Origin: JARYMI01 sp037444845
GTDB lineage: Bacteria > Acidobacteriota > Aminicenantia > Aminicenantales > UBA8522
Direction: 5' to 3'
NCBI GenBank assembly: GCA_037444845.1
Contig: JBBILQ010000078.1
Span: forward strand, 1 to 10,240
DNA length: 10,240 bases
Shown: piece after piece, positions 1 through 6,454 of the stretch
Numbering within the stretch: position 1 is the stretch's first letter
Layout: every line of letters starts with the position of its first letter
The notes under the pieces: generated by a model
Databases searched by the model: none
The model's input: the letters and a program-made list of their open reading frames with translations, nothing else
What the model was told of the DNA's origin: nothing
Translations under genes and position numbers: made by a program

Positions 1-56
1 CGACAGGTGGCCGCCTTCGTTTGGAATAGGTGGCCGAAATCAGTGGAATGGGCACA
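1..56. mobile_element. Terminus of an IS21-like insertion sequence (partial)
   Basis: Two imperfect tandem units, each built as AGGTGGCCG followed a few bases later by TGGAAT, occupy roughly 6-49. Multiple short repeats of this kind are typical of the ends of IS21-family elements, whose transposase binds several copies near each tip. The sequence then reads ...GGGCACA, and a terminal CA fits the TG...CA ends of that family, so I place the tip near 56. No istA/istB coding sequence is inside the window; the rest of the element would lie to the left. The tip falls inside the reading frame of the toxin-like gene that follows, so this insertion appears to have removed that gene's 5' part. The exact boundary is inferred. 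Confidence 0.55.
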
Positions 57-245
57 AAAAAAAACTGGGGATCGACAACAAAGGCATCGTGCAGATTGCG
101 CGGCTTGGCTTTCAGAGCCCAAGGGTCTATAAAGCTCGCAAATTCGCTTGCCGGGCTCTCAAGGGAAAGGGCACCTTTTCCGGAATCAGAGTGCTATATG
201 CCTATTTCGAGGAAATGGACCGTGTCGAGCTTATTGAAATTTCCT
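57..245 (+). pseudogene. RelE/ParE-like toxin gene, central fragment (5' part of a split gene)
   Basis: Reading codons in phase with base 2, the frame is open from the left edge to about 250. From roughly base 65 it encodes a plausible protein segment with the blocks RVYKARKFACRALKGKG, SGIRVLYAYFEE and RVELIEIS. Basic residues around K-x-R-x-L-K-G, then G-[IL]-R-[VL]-x-Y and a final hydrophobic strand are the pattern of RelE/ParE-superfamily toxins, which act as ribosome-dependent mRNA endonucleases or gyrase poisons. The 5' end is lost to the IS21-like end at 1-56. The 3' end is separated by the IS1111-type element at 246-1552 and resumes at 1553. No antitoxin partner is recognisable nearby. 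The family call comes from recognising the pattern and is moderate; that the gene is split is well supported. Confidence 0.6.
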
Positions 246-249
246 TTCT

Positions 250-265
250 ATGATGACGTGATGCA
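250..265. repeat. Subterminal inverted repeat of the IS1111-type element, right end
   Basis: ATGATGACGTGATGCA here is the reverse complement, with one mismatch, of TGCATCACATCATCAT at 1530-1545. It begins four bases inside the element boundary. IS1111-group elements carry such repeats a few bases from the tips, and they probably help position the recombinase. Confidence 0.8.
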
Positions 266-273
266 AGGACTAA

Positions 274-310
274 TTTTTTTTCTTCTCCTTTTTTCTTTTC
301 TCTTCTCTTT
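274..310. repeat. Uninterrupted 37-base polypyrimidine tract
   Basis: All 37 bases are C or T on the plus strand, so the strand that is sense for the element is pure purine. It lies between the putative guide-RNA region and the right-end inverted repeat. It may act as an unstructured spacer or tail of the non-coding RNA. No function can be assigned from the sequence alone. Confidence 0.6.
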
Positions 311-430
311 AGGTCTTGTGGACCATCCTTCTATCCGTGCCCTTGGCCCGAAGGCCAAGTCCGCACACACTCTAACTTCAGGTCCCGGCCCCTTAACCTA
401 TAAAGCAATGCGACCTTCGCCGGCCCATTA
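311..430 (-). ncRNA. Putative bridge RNA/seekRNA of the IS1111-type element
   Basis: This non-coding tract lies just downstream of the recombinase, where IS1111-group elements encode the RNA that tells the recombinase which donor and target to join. On the minus strand it contains a small hairpin at 420-410 (GCGA/TCGC) and a perfect 7-bp stem with a UUCG tetraloop at 359-342. The segment CTTTATAGG (405-397) equals nine bases of the target across the AG core. The segment ATAGAAGG (334-327) pairs, with one G-T wobble, to the element's right end plus core. An ACCT follows each segment 9-17 bases later (383-380 and 314-311). Two loops, each with a longer 5' guide and a short 3' guide, fit the known two-loop design. 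Ends of the RNA and its promoter are not determined. Confidence 0.6.
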
Positions 431-453
431 AAGAAATTCTCAAGGCGGCCGAG

Positions 454-1470
454 TTATCTCCGATACGCAACGTAATTCCGTCCCTCTTTTAAGACCTTGT
501 AGATAATCGTCAGAAGGCGCCTGGCTGTGGCCACTTTGGCTTTATTGGCGCCTTTTCCGCGGGCCAGCCGTTCATAGAAGCAGCGCAGATCAAAATCCGC
601 CCGGATCCCAGGCCAGACCGCCTCCACCGCCGCCCAGCGTAACCAGCGGTTGCCCGCCCGCACGATTTTCCCATGATGGGTCCTGTCGCCGGAGCTGTGA
701 GTCGAGGGGATCACCCCCGCATAGGCATGAAGATGAGCCGCGTCGCTAAACCGGTTGATGTCGGCGATCTCAACCGCCACCAGGACCGCTAAGTATTTTC
801 CAAATCCAGGAATCGTCCGGATGAGCTGAGCTTCCCGGCTCTCCTCATAGAGCTTCTCCACAAAGGAGGTCGACTCCCCAATCCGCGTCTCCAAATGGCG
901 ATACGTCTTCAGCAACGCCTCCAAAAGCCTCTTCTCTCGCGGCGCTAATTCCAGCCCCAAAAGCATCCTCTGTCCTTTCTCCGAAAAAATATTAGTCTCT
1001 CGGGCCACCTCCCCCCTGACTTCCTCTCCCTGTTGCGCCAGAAACGCATGAACCCGATTCTTCAGCGCCGTCATCGCACTCACATAAAAGGCCCGCTGCC
1101 GCAGGACCCGCTGGGCTTGCCGGTTCTCCTGAGGCCGCCGATACACCTCCGGCACCATCTTCATCCGCAACAGATGCGCCAGCACCTCCGAGTCCCGCTT
1201 GTCCGTCTTGATCTTCGCCCGAGCGATCGCCTTCACTTCATTCGGGTGGGCAATCTTGACCGCTACCCCCATCTCATCTAAGACGTCAACCATTGTGTAG
1301 CTCGAGCGCCCCGTCTCGATGACCGCCTCAACCGCCTCCAAACCTTTAAGGAACTTCTCGATCTCAACCCGGACGTTGGCTACCCGCCCGGATCGAACGA
1401 CCTGACCCTCTTGATCCATCACCGTCAGATGAGAGTATTGACGATGATGGTCAATCCCGAGATAATTCAT
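454..1470 (-). CDS. IS110-family recombinase (IS1111 group), DEDD type
   Basis: This RNA-guided serine/DEDD recombinase excises and inserts its own element. I use the ATG at 1470 (338 residues) rather than the in-frame ATG 15 codons upstream, because AAGGAGGT lies six bases before it and the protein then begins MNYLGIDHH, the usual family start. The N-terminal RuvC-like half shows acidic residues D7 (GIDHH), E52 (IETG) and D90/D93 (TDKRDSEVLA), which make the DEDD site. The C-terminal Transposase_20 half has IPGFGKYLA (about 220-228) and then a THSSG motif (257-261) followed by HHGKIVRAGNRWLRW. The SSG should hold the catalytic serine. Length is normal and there is no frameshift, so it is probably functional. 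The gene is preceded by a fold that can mask its ribosome-binding site and followed by the putative guide RNA. Confidence 0.93.
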   Translation of the reverse strand: MNYLGIDHHRQYSHLTVMDQEGQVVRSGRVANVRVEIEKFLKGLEAVEAVIETGRSSYTMVDVLDEMGVAVKIAHPNEVKAIARAKIKTDKRDSEVLAHLLRMKMVPEVYRRPQENRQAQRVLRQRAFYVSAMTALKNRVHAFLAQQGEEVRGEVARETNIFSEKGQRMLLGLELAPREKRLLEALLKTYRHLETRIGESTSFVEKLYEESREAQLIRTIPGFGKYLAVLVAVEIADINRFSDAAHLHAYAGVIPSTHSSGDRTHHGKIVRAGNRWLRWAAVEAVWPGIRADFDLRCFYERLARGKGANKAKVATARRLLTIIYKVLKEGRNYVAYRR

Positions 1471-1473
1471 CTG

Positions 1474-1533
1474 TGCACCTCCTTGATAAAATGTTTCCAA
1501 CGGGGAGTCTATCAAACTCCCCGAGGAGGTGCA
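1474..1533 (-). promoter_or_regulatory. RNA fold masking the recombinase ribosome-binding site
   Basis: A perfect 10-bp inverted repeat (TGCACCTCCT at 1474-1483, AGGAGGTGCA at 1524-1533) includes the whole Shine-Dalgarno sequence of the recombinase. Inside it, CGGGGAGT (1501-1508) pairs with ACTCCCCG (1516-1523) around a seven-base loop. The two stems abut directly on one side, with a 17-base bulge on the other. A transcript entering from outside the element would fold and hide the ribosome-binding site. Insertion sequences commonly limit transposase expression from impinging transcription in this way. A weak promoter reading inward (TTGATA at 1515-1510, TTTTAT at 1491-1486, spacer 18) would start after the masking arm and escape the fold; this promoter is tentative. 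Confidence 0.65.
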
Positions 1534-1545
1534 TCACATCATCAT
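1530..1545. repeat. Subterminal inverted repeat of the IS1111-type element, left end
   Basis: TGCATCACATCATCAT pairs with the copy at 250-265 in inverted orientation (15 of 16). It stops seven bases short of the element end, or five if the core CT is left out. It overlaps the outer arm of the recombinase-leader fold by four bases. Confidence 0.8.
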
Positions 1546-1552
1546 GTTACCT

Positions 1553-1608
1553 ATAAAGGCGATAAAGAGAACGAAGACAGAGCGAGGATACTCGGTCGAT
1601 ATAGGTGA
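1553..1608 (+). pseudogene. RelE/ParE-like toxin gene, 3' fragment
   Basis: This is the C-terminal end of the gene split by the IS1111-type element. In frame with the fragment ending at 245, it encodes YKGDKENEDRARILGRYR and then TGA at 1606-1608. Fusing the two pieces gives ...VELIEISYKGDKENEDRARI..., a natural-looking C-terminus for the family, with the charged K-[GN]-D-K-E-N-E-D-R tail I associate with RelE/ParE-like toxins. The restored frame across the junction is the main evidence for the exact insertion point. The gap to the stop codon of the next gene (1639, opposite strand) is only 30 bases, with no clear terminator. Confidence 0.7.
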
Positions 1609-1638
1609 AAGAGAAGGATGGGGTATGGCGCCTCAACC

Positions 1639-4600
1639 TCAAAGGAGCTGGAGCGTGAGGGTCACGGTGCCGGTCTTCGGGTTCGGCGATTCGGCGACGG
1701 AATAATCCACATAAATCTCATATGTCGCCGACTTAAGCCTCTTCGAAATTGGCGTCGCGGTCAAAGTGGCCTTCCCTATTGTCCTGGTGTAAAGGTCGAT
1801 CTTAAGGCCGAGCTCTTTCGGCTCACCCGTCTCTGCGCCCGCGGCCGTAGTCAGCTTAATATTCTTCTGGAGCGTCCAGGTGACCGCACAGCTCGGCGGA
1901 CCATACTTCTCCTCCCAGTGGCAGTCCCAATTCCTCTGCCTGACCTCGAGGACATACTCTGCTTCTTTTTTGGCGCCCTCGGTTACGGTCAGTGACTGGG
2001 ACTGGGGATTTACGGCCAGGCTCCATTGGAACGCCTCGACCCAGATTTCGTGGTTGGAGTCGGCGCCGGGTTCGTAGCCGGAGAAAGGATAGTAGCTCGA
2101 CGCCTTGGTGCTGTCGGCCATCGCGATCGTGGCGGGCTTCGAGTCGAGATCCTTGCCGCTCGCCGTTCGCGACGCTAAATGAGGCCCGGCGTCCTCTGCC
2201 GTGACCTCGAAGGTGAGGATATAGGGATCCTTGCCGCAGTTTTTCGGCTGAAAACTTCCCCAATAATAATATCCAAGGTCCTCGTCCTCAGCGAGCGTCA
2301 GGGTCGGTGTCTCCTCGGCCTGGATCCCCGGAGCGGGATACTTCGGCTTAACCTTAAGCTCGATTTTTCCCATTTTCTTCCCGCCCTCGACCGGACCGAT
2401 CTTCGACGGACCGAAAAGAAGGAAGATATAGGCGGGCCTGTCGAGGCTGAGCTTCTGAGTCTGGACGTTGTTCTTGAGGGTGCGGCTCGTCGCTCCCTGC
2501 GTCCACTCGGCGTCGAAGCGCACGCAGTGGTCGGCGTCATCCTTAAAATAGGCGAATTTGCGCGGGGTGTCTTCTGACTCCCATTGAACTATGGCCATCC
2601 GCTCCAGATAAGGCGGGTAGTTGACGATCTGGTAGAAGTATTCCAGGAAACCGGCAACCGTGCCGATGATGCGCGGGACGATCTCGTTGGTGTATTGGTA
2701 GTACGGTTTTGTTTGCGAGGAGTCGGACAAGTCAATGTTGGGGTTGAGGTTGGGCACTGTTGGCGCCGGCGGCAGGGTCAGCGATTCGCAGCCGAGAGCG
2801 TGCTTCAGGGTGGGATATTTGGACATGGCGCTCAGGCTGAAGTCGCCGAGGCTTTTGAAATAGGAATCATAATCCTTTGCGGTGAGGATGCCCGTGGAAT
2901 CGATCGTCGATTGAATCTTGCTTATATCCCAGGAGTCGCCGATGAGCCTTTCGTAGCCGACCTCGCCGTCGTCCGCAAAGCCTTTGCAGATGCCGTAAGC
3001 AACCCCGGTGGCAATGCCTGCAGTGACCGGACAGATAAGGTTCCAGGGCCAGGGCGGGGTGGTCTTATAACAGCCGACAAGCACCACCGCTCCGACCTCC
3101 AGGGACAGAACGGTGCAGTATTTCTGGTCAATCATGATCTGATAGTCGGTATAGCCGCTTGCCGGATGGGGAACGAGAGCCGCATGGTCGGGGTGGCCTG
3201 AATCCTGAAGCAAGTGCGTCACGAACCCGAGCATCAGGTAGGCGTTGCGCTTGCCCTCTTCGCTGTAGCGATAATACTGCTTGATAGCCTCCGTGAACGT
3301 CATGCGGTTGAGGTTCTCGTTGATCCGTCCGTATCCGTATCCCCAATCCCGGGCCGAGTAATAGCGGTCGCCGGGCTTTGTCGTGGCCGGCGTCGAGCCG
3401 CGAAACTTGAAGTACCATTCGTATTTGAGCCCAGTGTCCTCGTAGCCGTAGTGATGGTAGTCGCGCATGTATCCGCCGGACGCGAAGTAATAGGCGGAGT
3501 TGCTTTTGTACTTGGGGTCGGATTTAAACCAGTTGTGCATGAACTGCGGCATGGCCCCTGTTTCGTCCTCGTAATAGGCGCCGAGGACGACGGGGTGGTT
3601 CTTCTGATAATCGACCTGCTTGCCGCTCCGGGCGGCAGTTTCCATGAACGAGTCTGTCCCCCAAACGCTGTTTTTTGCATAGAGCTCCTCGTATTGTTTT
3701 GCAGTGGCGTCGGTCTTGGCGATGAGATCAAGAGATCGCTGGGCCCACGGGCTGTGGGTTTTGACGTCCATCCAGCCGCCAAAGTCCGTGATCGTGAGAA
3801 GCAGGGCGGCCTCCGGAATCTCGGGTCCAGGAGCGATTTCCACCCCGCCGCGGAATGCCGGGCCGGGCTCCGGGCTCGGACTGAAGGCGGCCGAAAAGCC
3901 AAGGTTTTCTCCGCCGGGTCCTGAGGTTACTATGATGTGCATCTCCCTTATCAGGTAGTCCTCGCGGGAGACGACAAACTCGGCGTGCCCTTCGAGGCTG
4001 CGGACGGCTTCGACGAATCTGCGGCGGTTCTCCTGTGCGTCGGGACAACAGAGGAGCTCTTTCAGGAATTCGTCGAAGAATTGCTCCGGGTTGTCTTTGA
4101 GACGGAAAAGAGGATCTTCGGGGCCCTCTCCCTTCCAGGGAAGGGTTCTTAAGCGCCAGTTTGGTCCTTCGATGACCGGCGGCTCGAGTCGCGACTGCTT
4201 GAGAAGCCCGAGAGCCATCTCAATGTGATCGATGGGGGGCCGGCTGATTAGCCTGAACCAGGTGTCCGTATCGAGCTTGTGCCCGATTGCCTGCTCACCG
4301 CTCCAGAAGACTTCGGCCATAGGCGCAGCTTCAGGACCATCGGTAAAGATCCTGTAATAGCGCCGGTCAGCGCCGCGAAGGGCTATGCCATCGAATATCA
4401 CTCCGTTTCCTTGTTCAATGCGGAAGTGATATTGCCTTAAGGAGGCCATTGCTCGCTCGACGCGGTCCTGGTCGGGGAACCGGCCGGGGCCGACGGGTGG
4501 GCGAGGCGCCTCTGGCCTCTCGGGAGGAGGACCGATCGGAGCACGGGAGAAATGGACGCCGTCGTCCCAGACGATGAAGATGGGCCGGCCCTCTCGGTCG

Positions 4601-4977
4601 AACTCGACGATGCGGCCTGTTACGGTCCGCATCTCCCCTCGTTCTACGGGCTTAGAGATTGTCAGACCGTCTTCGCGGATGGTCCCCGGAAACCAGCGGT
4701 CGCCATCGCGCTCGCGCCAGCGGAAACGAGGGCCTTCCTGCTCGATGATGAAGACGATCCGGATATTGCTGTGCCACTCTCCGGAGATGTCGGGAAGCCG
4801 GCCGATTCGCTCCTGATCGCCGGGGGGCCGCTGCTGCCGATTTTGGCCGAGCGTCTTACTTGGCAGATCTGCCCCTGAGATCGGCTTGGGGTATCCCGGC
4901 TTCTCCGGAGCCCCAGGAGATACGATGAACAACATTGCCCCTAAAGCCAAGACAACATTCTTGATTTTAGTTTCCAT
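1639..4977 (-). CDS. Large secreted protein with zinc phospholipase C/S1-P1 nuclease-like domain
   Basis: This 1112-residue protein starts at the ATG at 4977, which has GAAGG five bases upstream; a GTG two codons earlier is less likely. An N-terminal signal peptide (METKIK, then hydrophobic VVLALGAMLFIV, SPGA) predicts export. A beta-rich segment follows (about 60-150), then a proline-rich linker (about 146-168), a second small domain (about 180-245) and a mixed region to about 450. The core (about 455-785) resembles the zinc-dependent phospholipase C/S1-P1 nuclease fold: HPVVLGAYYEDE, a lone FMHNWF histidine (about 481), and HLLQDSGHPDH (588-598) matching the HxxxDxxHPxH metal-binding pattern. 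A hydrophobic insert (about 627-667) with several cysteines interrupts that core. The C-terminal part (about 980-1112) looks like an Ig-type beta sandwich. Substrate is unknown; a lipase, nuclease or toxin role are all possible. Confidence 0.8.
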   Translation of the reverse strand: METKIKNVVLALGAMLFIVSPGAPEKPGYPKPISGADLPSKTLGQNRQQRPPGDQERIGRLPDISGEWHSNIRIVFIIEQEGPRFRWRERDGDRWFPGTIREDGLTISKPVERGEMRTVTGRIVEFDREGRPIFIVWDDGVHFSRAPIGPPPERPEAPRPPVGPGRFPDQDRVERAMASLRQYHFRIEQGNGVIFDGIALRGADRRYYRIFTDGPEAAPMAEVFWSGEQAIGHKLDTDTWFRLISRPPIDHIEMALGLLKQSRLEPPVIEGPNWRLRTLPWKGEGPEDPLFRLKDNPEQFFDEFLKELLCCPDAQENRRRFVEAVRSLEGHAEFVVSREDYLIREMHIIVTSGPGGENLGFSAAFSPSPEPGPAFRGGVEIAPGPEIPEAALLLTITDFGGWMDVKTHSPWAQRSLDLIAKTDATAKQYEELYAKNSVWGTDSFMETAARSGKQVDYQKNHPVVLGAYYEDETGAMPQFMHNWFKSDPKYKSNSAYYFASGGYMRDYHHYGYEDTGLKYEWYFKFRGSTPATTKPGDRYYSARDWGYGYGRINENLNRMTFTEAIKQYYRYSEEGKRNAYLMLGFVTHLLQDSGHPDHAALVPHPASGYTDYQIMIDQKYCTVLSLEVGAVVLVGCYKTTPPWPWNLICPVTAGIATGVAYGICKGFADDGEVGYERLIGDSWDISKIQSTIDSTGILTAKDYDSYFKSLGDFSLSAMSKYPTLKHALGCESLTLPPAPTVPNLNPNIDLSDSSQTKPYYQYTNEIVPRIIGTVAGFLEYFYQIVNYPPYLERMAIVQWESEDTPRKFAYFKDDADHCVRFDAEWTQGATSRTLKNNVQTQKLSLDRPAYIFLLFGPSKIGPVEGGKKMGKIELKVKPKYPAPGIQAEETPTLTLAEDEDLGYYYWGSFQPKNCGKDPYILTFEVTAEDAGPHLASRTASGKDLDSKPATIAMADSTKASSYYPFSGYEPGADSNHEIWVEAFQWSLAVNPQSQSLTVTEGAKKEAEYVLEVRQRNWDCHWEEKYGPPSCAVTWTLQKNIKLTTAAGAETGEPKELGLKIDLYTRTIGKATLTATPISKRLKSATYEIYVDYSVAESPNPKTGTVTLTLQLL

Positions 4978-5098
4978 GATCACCTTCAGGCCTTAATGAG
5001 GCACAAGTTCAAACGATCACGGCTCACAGAAAAGCAGGCTTTCTTGATCCTGAAACGGAGGAGGCCGCGCTCAGCGCCTGCCATCTTTTTTTGGGAGT

Positions 5099-5128
5099 AT
5101 GATATCACCGTGTGAGGGGGTCTGTCAA
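5099..5128 (-). promoter_or_regulatory. Sigma-70-type promoter of the large secreted protein gene
   Basis: On the minus strand, TTGACA (5128-5123) is followed after 18 bases by TATCAT (5104-5099), a perfect -35 and a five-of-six -10. Transcription would start near 5092, giving a leader of about 115 bases before the ATG at 4977. No riboswitch or obvious operator was recognised in that leader. Confidence 0.65.
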
Positions 5129-5171
5129 CAAAATTCAGGGCTGCGGGCTGACCAAAGCCAAAAAATCATGC

Positions 5172-5200
5172 TTGACAAATATTCTGATATTATGCTAATT
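5172..5200 (+). promoter_or_regulatory. Candidate promoter of the AAA+ ATPase gene
   Basis: TTGACA at 5172-5177 is a perfect -35 box. Downstream, an AT-rich stretch (5186-5200) offers only weak -10 matches at proper spacing (GCTAAT at 5194-5199, 16-base spacer). Any start of transcription set by this box falls within a few bases of the ATG at 5209, so the message would be leaderless or nearly so. It is divergent from the promoter at 5099-5128; the two -35 boxes lie about 45 bases apart. Confidence 0.45.
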
Positions 5201-5208
5201 ACGGTTAC

Positions 5209-6375
5209 ATGATCGGCCGGCCCTTTTGGCTCTGGAGAATCGAGAACGCCTGGCGTTCGCGTCCCCTTGTCTGGCTGGCGGGCGTCCGGAGGTCTGGAAA
5301 GACTACCCTTGCCAAAAGTCTGGGGGAGCACCGCATCCTTTACATCAACTGTGATCTCCCCGTCTCGGCCGAGATGACGGCGAATCCCGAGGTATTTTAT
5401 AGAAACTGCGATAAACCTGTTATCGTCTTTGATGAAATTCATCAACTTCCTGACCCGAGCCGTCTCCTGAAAATCGGCGCGGACGCGTTCCCGCAATTCA
5501 GGATCCTGGCTACCGGCTCCTCGACCCTCGCCGTAAGCCGCAAGTTCAGCGACACTCTGACCGGCCGCAAGCTCGTCGTTCATCTGACTCCTGTTCTCTG
5601 GGATGAGTTGAGCGCCTTCGGCGGGGCGACTCTCAAGAAGCGGCTATTTCATGGCGGCCTGCCAGAAGCTCTTCTCTCCCCCCTCAAAGAGCCTGAGTTC
5701 TATCGCGAGTGGATGGATTCGTTCTTTGCCCGCGATATCCAGCGTCTCTTTGCCTTTCGCGAGCCGGACAAGTTTAACCTGCTCTTCGAATACGTCATGA
5801 AGCAGAGCGGGGGCCTGTTCGAAGTGACCCGCGCCGCCGGAGCGCTGAGGATCAGCCGTCCCACCATCGAAAGCCATCTCCGGGCCCTCGAAATAACCCA
5901 CGCCGCCACCGTGCTCAGGCCTTACTTTGGAGGCGGGCAAAGGGAACTTGTCAAGTTGCCCAAGGTCTATGTCTTTGACACGGGGTTCGTAAGCTTCAGC
6001 CGAGGCTGGGAGCCGCTGCGGCCGGAAGACTATGGGCTCCTCTGGGAGCACATGGTGCTCGAATATATCCAGGCGCATGGACATGAATTGAAAATTCGCT
6101 ATTGGAGAGATGCCGCCGGCCGTGAGCTGGATTTCGTCATCCCGCGAAGCCGCGACGCCGTGGATATCATCGAGTGCAAATGGAACGCGGAGGAGCTGGA
6201 TGCCTCATCGGCCAGGACGTTCAGGGTCTATTACTCCCAAGGCAACAATTATCTCGTGACGCCAGGGACCGGTCGCGGATATGCGACGAGCGTCGGAGGG
6301 TTGGAGTTTTTCGTCTGCGACCCCGAGGGCTGGAATGAACACAGGGTTCGGGATTCCGGCACAGAGCCGATTTAG
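5209..6375 (+). CDS. AAA+ family ATPase with C-terminal DUF4143 domain
   Basis: This is a 388-residue member of the widespread stand-alone ATPase family (AAA_14 plus DUF4143), often found in accessory regions and sometimes compared with toxin or defence genes; its substrate is not known. Walker A is GVRRSGKTT (25-33), Walker B is VIVFDEI (71-77) with D75/E76, and a sensor-like ATGSS lies at 101-105, followed by LTGRK. A winged-helix-like segment (about 198-232, LRISRPTIESHLRAL) could bind DNA. The C-terminal part has GRELDFVI (304-311) and IECKW (321-325), a D-x13-E-x-K arrangement like the PD-(D/E)XK nuclease fold. The start MIGRPFWLWRIE agrees with the family, yet no Shine-Dalgarno sequence precedes it. 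Length is normal. Confidence 0.88.
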   Translation: MIGRPFWLWRIENAWRSRPLVWLAGVRRSGKTTLAKSLGEHRILYINCDLPVSAEMTANPEVFYRNCDKPVIVFDEIHQLPDPSRLLKIGADAFPQFRILATGSSTLAVSRKFSDTLTGRKLVVHLTPVLWDELSAFGGATLKKRLFHGGLPEALLSPLKEPEFYREWMDSFFARDIQRLFAFREPDKFNLLFEYVMKQSGGLFEVTRAAGALRISRPTIESHLRALEITHAATVLRPYFGGGQRELVKLPKVYVFDTGFVSFSRGWEPLRPEDYGLLWEHMVLEYIQAHGHELKIRYWRDAAGRELDFVIPRSRDAVDIIECKWNAEELDASSARTFRVYYSQGNNYLVTPGTGRGYATSVGGLEFFVCDPEGWNEHRVRDSGTEPI

Positions 6376-6454
6376 CCAGATGCCGATCATTCGACTGCGT
6401 CGGCTTGTTCTACAGATAGAAGACCCGTTGGTCACTATATGATAACCCGAGTGG

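Larger units (their letters stand above)
246..1552 (-). mobile_element. Complete IS110-family element, IS1111 group
   Basis: The boundaries come from the interrupted gene: joining 1-245 to 1553 onward gives GAA ATT TCC TAT AAA GGC, an uninterrupted frame. A CT dinucleotide sits at 244-245 and again at 1551-1552, the core expected for this family. The element is 1307 bp with no further target duplication. Imperfect inverted repeats lie just inside both ends (250-265 and 1530-1545, 15 of 16 matching). Subterminal repeats a few bases from the tips, plus a long non-coding tract downstream rather than upstream of the recombinase, point to the IS1111 group. The recombinase reads on the minus strand, so the left end in element orientation is at 1552. 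The copy looks structurally complete. Confidence 0.85.

Noticed and set aside
270..313. Polypyrimidine tract ending in TTTAG, resembling a eukaryotic 3' splice site
   Set aside because: All surrounding genes are bacterial with Shine-Dalgarno sequences and bacterial promoters, and the tract lies inside an insertion sequence.
30..431. A 133-codon plus-strand open frame starting inside the IS21-like end
   Set aside because: It crosses the IS1111 boundary and the polypyrimidine tract, which gives the hydrophobic run. The real coding frame in the first 245 bases is a different one.
396..1558. Direct repeat ACCTATAAAG at 396-405 and 1549-1558 as a target-site duplication
   Set aside because: The restored toxin frame places the element edge at 245/246, not at 405. 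The repeat is better explained as a guide segment matching the target plus core.
1618..1995. A small plus-strand frame after the toxin fragment, considered as a downstream antitoxin
   Set aside because: It lies almost entirely antisense to the C-terminus of the large gene, and its sequence has no helix-turn-helix or antitoxin-like character.
3214..3924. A 236-codon plus-strand open frame inside the large secreted protein gene
   Set aside because: It is antisense to a gene with signal peptide, promoter and domain motifs. Its product shows no recognisable motif and it has no ribosome-binding site of note.
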